From Mucilaginibacter yixingensis (GTDB lineage: Bacteria > Bacteroidota > Bacteroidia > Sphingobacteriales > Sphingobacteriaceae): a stretch of DNA of 64,000 nt. Under the pieces are notes generated by a model. That model was not told the origin of the DNA. It did not search any database and saw only the letters and a program-made list of their open reading frames with translations. The first letter of the stretch is position 1. Each line of letters starts with the position of its first letter. Shown here in pieces: positions 16,746-24,503 of this stretch. The DNA lies in assembly GCF_041080815.1 (NCBI RefSeq), contig NZ_CP160205.1:3286001-3350000 (forward strand), in the 5' to 3' direction. The translations under genes and the position numbers were made by a program.

Positions 16746-18365
16746 TTAAAATTTGCCGCTAACATCAACCGCTTTTATGGCCATGATATTCTCCTCAAAA
16801 CCATCTGCATTTATGGCTTTGGCCTTAATACGCATCTTATATACATAGATGGTTTTGTCTGAGTACTCCAGTATTTTGGCAATGGTTTCGGTATCTGTAA
16901 TACCCATACGCATCAGGGCAAATATGCGCAGGTCTGTAGTAAGCACTTCATGCTCTTTGGGCCAGATCTGATCTTCTTTTTTAAATAAAGCGTTAAAGTC
17001 TTCAATAAAATGCGGGAAGATTTTCAGGAACACATGATCAAATGTATAGAACAAGGTTTCGCGTTCTTTTTTGATGTTGATCCTATCGGCCATGATCTGG
17101 ATATCCTCATATTTTTTGAGTGATAACCGGGTATCTATAGAGCGCTTAATTTTTTCTAACTGAAGAATATAGCCTGAAATAAGATTGAAGAAGTAACCAA
17201 TATATTCTTCTTTAATACGGGTGCCTTCCATCAAAGCTTCATTAACCTTCTCCAGCTGATTGTTTTTATCATCGATGATCTTCTCCTTGGTCTTCAGCTT
17301 TTGCAATTGCTTGAATAATATGACCGAGGTAACAATAACCAATATGGCCAAAACGGTTATCAGGCTTAAAAACACAATAAACCGGTGCTCCTCGCGCTCA
17401 ATGTAAGTTAATTTCTCTGAAGCCACGATGGGCAACAAACTACCTATCTGGATCTTGCGCTGACGGGCGCCATAAAACTCGGCATCAACCAGTGCATGCT
17501 GTAAAGCAACATAAGCATTCTTGATATCGCCTTTTTTATAAAGCAGCTCTGCCAACCAAAAAAGGGCCAGGGTTTCTTTGGTAGATGAGCGAATATCGCT
17601 GATGGTGGCTTTGATGAGCAGTTCGGTACACTTATCGCGCTGCGAGGTATTAAGATAAACGTTGCTTAATGTGGAAGTAACGATGGCGTACTGGTGCTCG
17701 GTCAATTTTGTTCCCAACAGCTGGTTGAAGATCACCGCTGCCGAATCATAAGATCCGTTACGGAACTTCTTATAGCCCGTGAGATAAATATGATCATACG
17801 ATCCAGGCTTACTCAAATCAATAGCCGAATCAATATACTGATTGGCCAGCCGGGTATAGTTGGGCGCATAGTTACGGTCGTTATCATAAGTAGCCAAGTC
17901 ATAGTAAGCCCGCGTAATAATAGAGTAATACTCCATCTTAGAGCTATCGGCAAGGCGTTGCACATCAATGCCGTGCATACTATCAAAGGTTTCCTTAAAC
18001 ATTCCAGACGATAGCAGAATAAAACCCATCTGTATTTTACTCAGATCGCCGCGCTGTTTATCGTGCATATTGATACTCAGCTGTTGCAGCTTGTTAGCGT
18101 ATACATAGGCCGAATCGAACTGATAGGATTTATACTCGTTATACAGATGATTGCTCAGCGTAAACTGCGATTGAAGGTTAACCGCATGAGTATGAATGAG
18201 CTGATCTTTGAGTTTTTGAATCCGTTGCTCCTTTTGCAGGTCGTAAGTGCTCTTTTTGTCAAATTCTTTTCTCAAAGTATCAAACAGCGCATCCGTGCGC
18301 GAGTCAGCAAAAGCCGGCACAAGGCCCAGGGTGCACAACAATAAAACAGCCAATAAACGCTTCAT
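16746..18365 (-). CDS. susR: SusR-like membrane-bound regulator (DUF6377 type)
   Basis: A 539-residue protein with a signal-type N-terminus (ends PAFA, residue 20), a periplasmic TPR-like helical domain (about 40-325), one membrane helix (about 328-352), a coiled segment (353-390) and a C-terminal cytosolic part. The end (LRIFALMRMGITDTETIAKI followed by LEYSDKTIYVYKMRIK) is a LuxR-like helix-turn-helix. This is the build of SusR, the inner-membrane regulator that senses maltose in the periplasm and activates susA and susB-G in Bacteroides. It stands directly upstream of susC on the same strand, which fits that role well. DNA target sites were not identified. Confidence 0.85.
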   Translation of the reverse strand: MKRLLAVLLLCTLGLVPAFADSRTDALFDTLRKEFDKKSTYDLQKEQRIQKLKDQLIHTHAVNLQSQFTLSNHLYNEYKSYQFDSAYVYANKLQQLSINMHDKQRGDLSKIQMGFILLSSGMFKETFDSMHGIDVQRLADSSKMEYYSIITRAYYDLATYDNDRNYAPNYTRLANQYIDSAIDLSKPGSYDHIYLTGYKKFRNGSYDSAAVIFNQLLGTKLTEHQYAIVTSTLSNVYLNTSQRDKCTELLIKATISDIRSSTKETLALFWLAELLYKKGDIKNAYVALQHALVDAEFYGARQRKIQIGSLLPIVASEKLTYIEREEHRFIVFLSLITVLAILVIVTSVILFKQLQKLKTKEKIIDDKNNQLEKVNEALMEGTRIKEEYIGYFFNLISGYILQLEKIKRSIDTRLSLKKYEDIQIMADRINIKKERETLFYTFDHVFLKIFPHFIEDFNALFKKEDQIWPKEHEVLTTDLRIFALMRMGITDTETIAKILEYSDKTIYVYKMRIKAKAINADGFEENIMAIKAVDVSGKF

Positions 18366-18547
18366 CAGGGGATAACTAAATTCGGTTTATGATTTAGTAG
18401 GATGGAAAAGTAGATATTTTTAGGCTTAGTAGAAAGTGCGATTTTAAATAATGGTTTAATACTTTTTCCACAACCAGCATCTTCGCCTTGTCAGATTTGT
18501 CCAAGTAATGGCCAATATCGTCCATTCTCAAAAGCTTATCGGCAACG

Positions 18548-18555
18548 TAGCTTTG
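18548..18555 (+). promoter_or_regulatory. Candidate -7 box TAGCTTTG for the DUF302 gene
   Basis: TAGCTTTG matches TAnnTTTG and ends 20 bases before the ATG at 18576, giving a short 5' leader. No TTG at the usual -33 distance was found. Confidence 0.35.
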
Positions 18556-18575
18556 AGTTATTCAATAATCACCTC

Positions 18576-18983
18576 ATGAAAACATCAATTGTAAACGGCA
18601 TTGCCATTAGCGGAGTTAGTGTTTACCAAAGCAAATATTCGGTGAAGAATACAACGGATAGGCTGCAAGCCGCACTGCAAAAACACAATGTAACCATATA
18701 TGCCAGAATAGATCAGCAACAGGAATTACAAAAGGCGGGGTACACTATTTTACCGATGGAGTTTCTGCTATTCGGCAACCCTAAAGCCGGCGGACCGGTG
18801 ATTATTGAAAATCCGGTAGCTGCGCTTGATCTGCCGTTGAAATTTATGATCTGGCAAGATGATCTGGATCAGGTACATGTTGCCTACAATGACGCTGAGT
18901 ATATAAAAGATAGGTATCAACTCCCGGCAGACGTAGCTGCCCCGCTAAATCTTGATTCATTGATTTCTTCAGCATTATCATAA
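18576..18983 (+). CDS. DUF302 domain protein
   Basis: A 135-residue soluble protein. It matches the DUF302 pattern: YSVKNTTDRLQAALQKHNVTIYARIDQQ near the N-terminus (quoted in part), FGNPKAGGPVI in the middle and ALDLPLKFMIWQDD after it. The biochemical role of the family is unknown; members often occur next to stress or redox genes. It is followed after 70 bases by an alpha/beta hydrolase on the same strand, with an AT-rich spacer, so they may or may not be one transcript. Confidence 0.8.
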   Translation: MKTSIVNGIAISGVSVYQSKYSVKNTTDRLQAALQKHNVTIYARIDQQQELQKAGYTILPMEFLLFGNPKAGGPVIIENPVAALDLPLKFMIWQDDLDQVHVAYNDAEYIKDRYQLPADVAAPLNLDSLISSALS

Positions 18984-19053
18984 CAGATCAAAATCATCAA
19001 AAAAATAAAATCACAAACACTCATTATAATCACCTTATAAAACTTATACTATC

Positions 19054-20043
19054 ATGGCACAAACAGCAGAAAGACCATACCAAGGACAGGATGATCCGAT
19101 GGTATTTAGCGAAATCAGACCGTTTTTAAAAGCACTGAACACCTCAGGCGGGCAGCCGCTTGAACAACTGAGCCCGGCAGATGCACGCCAGGTGTTAGTT
19201 GGCGCACAGGCATCTGTAACGGTTGACTATTCCGGAATTGAGGAAACAGAGCGCACCATCTCTCAAAACGGTTATGAAGTAAAAATCCACATCACCAAGC
19301 CTGAAGGCGCAAAAGCGGGTGCACCGGTTTTTATCTTTATTCACGGCGGCGGCTGGGTACTGGGAGATTACCCTACGCACAGGCGATTGGTTAGAGACCT
19401 GGTGGTTGCCAGTGGTGCAGTAGCTGTATTTCCAGACTATACGCCATCGCCAGAGGCCCAATACCCCACAGCTATTAACCAGATTTATGCAGCAACTGAA
19501 TGGGTGGCAGCTCATGGTGCAGAAATTGGTGTAGATGGTAAAAACCTGGCCGTAGTTGGCAACAGCGTTGGCGGTAACATGACGGCGGCAATAGCTCTGA
19601 TGGCTAAAGATAAAAACGGCCCTGAAATTAAATTGCAGGCCATGCTATGGCCGGTAACCGATGCCGGCTTTGAAACAGAGTCATACCAGCTTTTTGCCAA
19701 TGGCCGTTTCCTCTCAAAAAATATGATGAAATGGTTTTGGGATAATTACCTGCCGGACGAAGCTAAAAGGAAAGAGATTTATGCTTCGCCATTACAGGCT
19801 ACCGTTGAGCAACTGAAAGGGCTACCTCCGGCCCTGGTGCAAACCGCAGAAAACGACGTATTAAGAGATGAGGGCGAAGCCTATGCCCGCAAACTAAATG
19901 AAGCCGGCGTACTTGTTACGCTAACACGCTACGGCGGACTGATACATGATTATGGCTTGCTAAACCCCATAGCCCATGTACCGGCTATTAAGACAGCCAT
20001 ACAACAGGCAGCTGTTATAATTAAAAATAGCCTGAGCGAATAA
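19054..20043 (+). CDS. Alpha/beta hydrolase, hormone-sensitive-lipase (HSL/Aes) family
   Basis: A 329-residue cytosolic esterase. It has the HSL-family oxyanion motif HGGG (FIHGGGWVLGDYPTHRR) and the nucleophile elbow GNSVGG, a variant of GDSAGG in which Ser remains. The acid is in ENDVLRDEGEAYA and the catalytic His in GLIHDYGLLN. Family enzymes hydrolyse short-chain acyl esters of small molecules. No signal peptide is seen. It is followed by a bidirectional terminator. The physiological substrate is unknown. Confidence 0.9.
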   Translation: MAQTAERPYQGQDDPMVFSEIRPFLKALNTSGGQPLEQLSPADARQVLVGAQASVTVDYSGIEETERTISQNGYEVKIHITKPEGAKAGAPVFIFIHGGGWVLGDYPTHRRLVRDLVVASGAVAVFPDYTPSPEAQYPTAINQIYAATEWVAAHGAEIGVDGKNLAVVGNSVGGNMTAAIALMAKDKNGPEIKLQAMLWPVTDAGFETESYQLFANGRFLSKNMMKWFWDNYLPDEAKRKEIYASPLQATVEQLKGLPPALVQTAENDVLRDEGEAYARKLNEAGVLVTLTRYGGLIHDYGLLNPIAHVPAIKTAIQQAAVIIKNSLSE

Positions 20044-20061
20044 CCCATCAATATTAGAAAT

Positions 20062-20095
20062 AAAAAAACCAGCAATTCAAATTGCTGGTTTTTTT
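20062..20095. terminator. Bidirectional intrinsic terminator
   Basis: A-tract, ACCAGCAATT, tight loop, AATTGCTGGT and T-tract between convergent genes (hydrolase on plus, DyP peroxidase on minus). It works in both directions by symmetry. Confidence 0.85.
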
Positions 20096-20136
20096 ATTGT
20101 GTGTTAAACTGCGGTGCAAATATGGTTAGGGCTTGC

Positions 20137-21060
20137 TCATCCTGAAAATTCATCCAGCATATCAAACGTAGGCACAAAAAACAGGGTGCCCGTTTTAGCA
20201 GTACTAAAGTCCAGTATACGGTCATAATTTCCCTCTGGTACCCCAACAAACATGTTAGTCAGCATTTTTTGTACAGTAGTGAACGTGCTGGCATAGGCAA
20301 TAAAATAAGTACCCATCTGATTGGTTGACATTTTGCCGAACGGCATATTGTCGCGCACAATCTTCAGGTCATCACCCACATTGGCTAGTGCAATATGCGA
20401 GTTGGTGGGCTTAACATCATCGGCCATTTCTATATCATCTGCCTTTGACCGGCCAATCACGCGCTCTTGCGCTTCGGTAGACAGGTTTTTCCAGGCCTGC
20501 AGATCATGGATATATTTTTGCACAAACAGGTAACTACCGCCTTTGTAAGCCTCATCTTCATCACCCACTATTGCAAAAAGCTCACGGTCTACGCCCTGCG
20601 GATTTTCGGTACCGTCAACAAAACCCAGTATGGAGCGGCTGTCCCAGTACCTGAAACCATAAATCTCTTCAATACCATCAGCCACCGGTGCTAATATATC
20701 GGTCAGCGCAGCGGCCATATCGTAACAAATGCTGGTATCATCTGCACGGATATGCAAATGAATATCGCCTTTGGTAGCTACTGCTGTGTGCTTATTCCCG
20801 GCTATAGGCTCAAAATCAATCAGTTCTTTTGGCAAAGGCTGCGGAAGCCCCAGGCGAAGCCAGGCACCACGCCCAATACCCATTACACAACTGGCCCGCG
20901 ACACCGGAAAACGCACATTGGCCGAATTATTAAGGTTAATAATCATTTTACACAGCCGGGCAAAAGCATCGCCAACAGCTATGTTTTCTTTAAAGTTCCA
21001 CACCATGAAGATGGTGTTATTATTGGTATAATCTGTAACGTTCTGCGGATCAGGTGTCAT
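20137..21060 (-). CDS. DyP-type haem peroxidase
   Basis: The ATG at 21060 is preferred over an upstream TTG, giving 307 residues. The DyP signature GXXDG is present as GFVDGTENPQG, with the proximal haem His expected in TNSHIALANVG and the distal Arg in IVRDNMPFG. The C-terminal FFVPTFDMLDEF is the family ending. There is no Tat or Sec signal, so the enzyme is cytosolic, as in the YfeX/class B type. Such enzymes use H2O2 to oxidise dyes, porphyrins or Mn(II); the natural substrate is unclear. No encapsulin gene lies nearby. Confidence 0.92.
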   Translation of the reverse strand: MTPDPQNVTDYTNNNTIFMVWNFKENIAVGDAFARLCKMIINLNNSANVRFPVSRASCVMGIGRGAWLRLGLPQPLPKELIDFEPIAGNKHTAVATKGDIHLHIRADDTSICYDMAAALTDILAPVADGIEEIYGFRYWDSRSILGFVDGTENPQGVDRELFAIVGDEDEAYKGGSYLFVQKYIHDLQAWKNLSTEAQERVIGRSKADDIEMADDVKPTNSHIALANVGDDLKIVRDNMPFGKMSTNQMGTYFIAYASTFTTVQKMLTNMFVGVPEGNYDRILDFSTAKTGTLFFVPTFDMLDEFSG

Positions 21061-21146
21061 AGTGCTGCTGCTTGTAAATGGCAACAAGATAAATAATAAT
21101 TGGCTATATTCAGGCTCAATAAATCCACTTTATCCCCTATTACAAA

Positions 21147-21569
21147 ATGCTACAACGTCAAAAAAACTGGTTCCAAAGACACATTGATTCCATGGACTTC
21201 GGCGAGCGTTTAGCCGACGCCGTTGCCGCCGGAATGGGCTCATGGCGATTCATTATAATTCAGACCATAATTGTCGCCGCATGGATGGTGCTCAATGCGG
21301 TGGCCTACATCTCCCACTGGGATCCTTATCCTTATATCCTGTTAAATCTGCTTTTTTCTACCCAGGCCGCTTATGCCGCGCCCATCATTATGATGGCCCA
21401 AAACCGCCAGAGCGACCGCGACCGTGTTAAAGCCGATGAGGATTTCCAAACCAATATTGATGCTAAAAAAGAGATAGAGCAGCTACAGATCAGGCTAAAC
21501 AACATTGATATAGAAAAGCTGGACAAGATTATTGCCCTGCTTGAAAAACTGGATAAACAACAGTCTTAA
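21147..21569 (+). CDS. DUF1003 membrane protein
   Basis: A 140-residue protein with two membrane helices (about 33-53 and 62-85), the DUF1003 motif FGERLADAVAAGMGSWRFI at the start and the conserved AAPIIMMAQNRQSDRDR after the second helix. The C-terminus is a coiled coil (KEIEQLQIRLNNIDIEKLDK). Function of the family is unknown. It is divergent from the DyP gene with an 86-base shared upstream region, which may mean joint control. Confidence 0.85.
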   Translation: MLQRQKNWFQRHIDSMDFGERLADAVAAGMGSWRFIIIQTIIVAAWMVLNAVAYISHWDPYPYILLNLLFSTQAAYAAPIIMMAQNRQSDRDRVKADEDFQTNIDAKKEIEQLQIRLNNIDIEKLDKIIALLEKLDKQQS

Positions 21570-21588
21570 CCATACCTGATATCTATAA

Positions 21589-21624
21589 AAAAAGGGAGCA
21601 ACCAATTAAGGCTGTTCCCTTTTT
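21589..21624. terminator. Bidirectional terminator with CAACCxxTTAAG loop
   Basis: AAAAAGGGAGCA pairs with TGTTCCCTTTTT (one G-U) around a loop containing ACCAATTAAGGC. It lies between convergent genes. The loop and stem closely resemble the terminator at 62973-63011. Confidence 0.8.
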
Positions 21625-21644
21625 ATGGAAACTTGCTATTGCCG

Positions 21645-22364
21645 CTATCTTGCCTTTGCAACAGCGTTTTTTAACTGCTCGGTTGAAGAAAAGCCTTGTT
21701 TACGCCATACCTCTTTACCATTCTGGTAATAGATCAGCGTTGGCAACACGTTTACTTTCAGGTTGCGTGCCAGAGCGGTATTATCATACTGCTCAATACT
21801 CACAATTTTGGGGGCAAAGCCTTGGGTTGATTTCAACGAATCTAAAACTGGCACCAATTTTTTGCAGGCCCCGCAGTAGCGCGAGCCAAAATCAATTAAC
21901 ACCTGCGGTGCTGATGCTGCCAATTGCTGATATTGTGAGGCTGATAATGACAAGCCTTTTTTAGTGTTAGACACAACCGGATAACCCGAGCCTACCCAGT
22001 TGGCCAATCCACCTGGCAATTCATATACTTGCTTAAAGCCTTTTTCGCGCAGTTCTGCAGATAGTACCGAGCTGCGGCCATTAGCAATGGAGTAAACAAA
22101 CGTAGGCTTGTCTTTAGAAAGCGCCGCCAGTTGCTGTGCATATCCTGCAGCTTTGGCATCAAAGCTTACAGCACCCTTGATATGATTTTGCGCATATTCT
22201 TCGGCCGAACGGGCATCCAGTATCTGCGCGTTGTTACCGGCTGCTTTTAGTTTGCTTTCAAACTCGTTGATGGTAATCTTATTAGTTTGTTTGCCTGCCG
22301 TTTGCGCATAAACACTACCTACGCTAATGAACAGTGCTAACAGGCCAAGTTTTATAGTTTTCAT
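21645..22364 (-). CDS. Exported rhodanese-thioredoxin fusion; rhodanese catalytic Cys replaced by Ser
   Basis: A 239-residue protein with a signal peptide cleaved near Ala20 (GSVYAQ), so periplasmic. Residues 30-130 are a rhodanese domain (ILDARSAEEYAQNHIKGA, LPGGLANWVGSGYPV). Its active-site loop reads YSIANGRSS, so the catalytic Cys is Ser92 while Arg97 is kept; it is therefore unlikely to be a sulfurtransferase. Residues 140-239 are a thioredoxin domain with an intact CGAC pair (Cys164, Cys167) and the cis-Pro segment NVLPTLIYY. It is the last gene behind the sulfatase, 64 bases away, with a terminator-like hairpin between. It may supply or transfer electrons to exported thiol enzymes such as the FGE upstream; that link is inference. 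Confidence 0.88.
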   Translation of the reverse strand: MKTIKLGLLALFISVGSVYAQTAGKQTNKITINEFESKLKAAGNNAQILDARSAEEYAQNHIKGAVSFDAKAAGYAQQLAALSKDKPTFVYSIANGRSSVLSAELREKGFKQVYELPGGLANWVGSGYPVVSNTKKGLSLSASQYQQLAASAPQVLIDFGSRYCGACKKLVPVLDSLKSTQGFAPKIVSIEQYDNTALARNLKVNVLPTLIYYQNGKEVWRKQGFSSTEQLKNAVAKAR

Positions 22365-22385
22365 ATTGATTTTAGGTTAAATGAT

Positions 22386-22413
22386 AAAAGGAGCCGCCCC
22401 GTGCGACGACTCC
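22386..22413 (-). terminator. Terminator-like hairpin between sulfatase and rhodanese-thioredoxin genes
   Basis: On the minus strand GGAGTCG and CGGCTCC form a 7-bp stem (one G-U) followed by TTTT. It may terminate part of the sulfatase transcripts before the last gene. Confidence 0.45.
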
Positions 22414-22428
22414 CCTATCCTGATTGTT

Positions 22429-24279
22429 TTATTGATTGTTTTCCAGGTGATGAATCTGTTTATTGCTGGCCTCAGAACGGCTGATAAACGGATAGATGTT
22501 GTTCTTTTTAGCCTCGGCATCAAACAGCGCTTTTAATTCGGCCAGTTTCTGCGGATACTTTTTGGCCAGGTCGTTACGCTCGTTAAAGTCGGTGGTCAGG
22601 TCATACAGTTTCCACTCGTCTTTGTCATAGCTTTGATCTGGTGGCGTTTTGCCGCCGGTAAACTGGAAGTCTACGTTGTCAGGATGATGCGCTGCTTCGG
22701 CTTTCCAGCCATCTTTATAAATAGATCTTGAAGCGAAGATGTAATAATACTGAACCTTGTGCAGCGACGGCGCCTGCGCATTGTTGAACGATGAGTATAG
22801 CGATTTACCCTGCAGCGTATCCTGCTTAATGCCTTTTACATACTCAGGCAATTTCAGGCCAGCTGCTTCAATAGTGGTTGGGAAGATGTCGCTCACGTGA
22901 CCATATTGAGTACGGATACCACCTTTCTCTTTGATCAATTTAGGATAATAAACAATCAGCGGATTATGGGTACCGCCCTCGGCGTCAGCGTCAGATTTCC
23001 AGTATTTAAACGGCGTATTAGCTGCCTGCGCCCAACCCAGCGGATAGTTGGTTGAAGCCTCTGGCGTGCCAATCAGGTCAAACTCGTTCTCGTTGGCTTT
23101 AATGTAGGCGTCCTCTGATGCTGTAGCAGGCGAGTTTTTACCCGGACTAATCACACCGTGCAGCGAGCCTTCTTTACTGGCGCCGTTATCACCTATCATT
23201 ACAAAGACCAGCGTGTTATCAAACTGTCCTGATTTTTTAAGGTAAGTAATCACCCGGCCCACCTGGTCATCAATATAGGTCAGGTAACCGGCATATACTT
23301 CCATAAAGCGAGCGTACAGCTTTTTCTGATCGGGCGACAGGCTGTTCCAGGCTTTGATGCGCTCGTTACGCTCTGGCAGTTGTGCATAAGCTGGTATTAC
23401 GCCCAGCTTTTTCTGGTTGGCGAATACCTTTTCGCGGTAAGCATCCCAGCCGTCATCAAACTGGCCTTTGTACAAGTCGCTCCACTCGTGGCTTACCTGG
23501 TGCGGCGCATGGGTAGCGGCCGGGGCGTAGTACAGGAAGAACGGTTTATCGGGCGCAGCTTTATGGGCGGCATCAATATAAGCAATGGCCTTATCGGTAA
23601 TCTGCTCGTTCAGGTTGCGGCCATCTGGTTTTACATGGAAGTTATCTTCAACCAAGTGCGGCGGGTGATACTGGTCTGTAGCCGATTCCAGGAAACCGAA
23701 GTGATGATCAAAACCTTTGCCTGTAGGCCAACGATCAAACGGACCGACGGCAGTGGTATCTTCATCTGGTGTTACCCCCCATTTACCCACAGCAAAGGTG
23801 CTGTAACCGTTCTCGCGCAGGGCTTCGGCAATAGTACCCTTATCTGCCGGGATGCGGCCATCATACCCCGGGAAACCGGCTGCTGATGAGGCATGCGCAA
23901 AATTGCCCATGTGCACATAATGATGGTTACGACCGGTTAACAACGATGAACGCGTAGGCGCACAAATACCAGCTGTATGAAAGTTGGTGTAACGCAAGCC
24001 ATTGTTAGCCAGCGTATCAAAGTTAGGCGTACGGGCCAACCCGCCAAAGGTTGACGAGGCGCCAAAGCCCACGTCGTCCAGTAAGATCCAGACAATGTTT
24101 GGAGCCCCCGCTGGTGCATGGATAGGCTTTGGCCACCATTCTTTAGATTCTGACAGGCTTTTGCCTATAACTCCCTTGTAAGTGGCCGGTGTAGACGGCG
24201 GAATGTTTTGCTGTGCCGATGCCGAAAGCGCCAGCCCCGCCAGTGCGGCAACAAAGCCCAGTTGTTTAATTGTTTTCAT
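22429..24279 (-). CDS. Arylsulfatase (sulfatase family S1), periplasmic
   Basis: A 616-residue protein with a signal peptide (ALSASAQQ). Metal-binding Asp68 and Asp69 are in NIVWILLDDVGFG. The formylglycine motif is CAPTRS (Cys106, Arg110; C-x-P-x-R), followed by LLTGR. Further active-site elements are VGKWGVTPDE, APAATHAPHQ and MIGDNGAS. The segment KLYARFMEVYAGYLTYIDDQ is like the large AtsA-type arylsulfatases that some bacteria make under sulfate starvation. It needs Cys106 oxidised to formylglycine, for which an FGE is encoded in the same locus. It sits behind SusC/SusD and a palindromic repeat, and is followed by the rhodanese-thioredoxin gene. The organic sulfate ester it cleaves is not known. 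Confidence 0.93.
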   Translation of the reverse strand: MKTIKQLGFVAALAGLALSASAQQNIPPSTPATYKGVIGKSLSESKEWWPKPIHAPAGAPNIVWILLDDVGFGASSTFGGLARTPNFDTLANNGLRYTNFHTAGICAPTRSSLLTGRNHHYVHMGNFAHASSAAGFPGYDGRIPADKGTIAEALRENGYSTFAVGKWGVTPDEDTTAVGPFDRWPTGKGFDHHFGFLESATDQYHPPHLVEDNFHVKPDGRNLNEQITDKAIAYIDAAHKAAPDKPFFLYYAPAATHAPHQVSHEWSDLYKGQFDDGWDAYREKVFANQKKLGVIPAYAQLPERNERIKAWNSLSPDQKKLYARFMEVYAGYLTYIDDQVGRVITYLKKSGQFDNTLVFVMIGDNGASKEGSLHGVISPGKNSPATASEDAYIKANENEFDLIGTPEASTNYPLGWAQAANTPFKYWKSDADAEGGTHNPLIVYYPKLIKEKGGIRTQYGHVSDIFPTTIEAAGLKLPEYVKGIKQDTLQGKSLYSSFNNAQAPSLHKVQYYYIFASRSIYKDGWKAEAAHHPDNVDFQFTGGKTPPDQSYDKDEWKLYDLTTDFNERNDLAKKYPQKLAELKALFDAEAKKNNIYPFISRSEASNKQIHHLENNQ

Positions 24280-24353
24280 GTTTTTTGTGATGTATTGTGA
24301 TTGTTGTTATTGTGTTTTTTGTTTATGAGTATTGATTTAAAAGATTCTCCAAT

Positions 24354-24459
24354 CCCTCCCTCGGGAGGGGCGCGTAAGAATATGCGGTGGCAGGGAGGGG
24401 TTTCGCCGCTTTGTTACATCGCTTGGCTAAACCCCTCCCTACACCCTCCCGAGGGAGGG
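24354..24459. repeat. Nested palindromic GC-rich intergenic repeat
   Basis: The ends are perfect inverted copies, CCCTCCCTCGGGAGGG at 24354-24369 and CCCTCCCGAGGGAGGG at 24444-24459. Inside them is a second inverted pair, GGGAGGGGTTT and AAACCCCTCCC. The whole can fold into one long hairpin. It lies between the SusD stop and the sulfatase start. No coding capacity; the form is that of a REP/MITE-like element. Confidence 0.75.
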
Positions 24460-24503
24460 AAGCGCAATGGCCCCGCGCTTTATTCGGATACCTTCAGTTT
24501 AAA

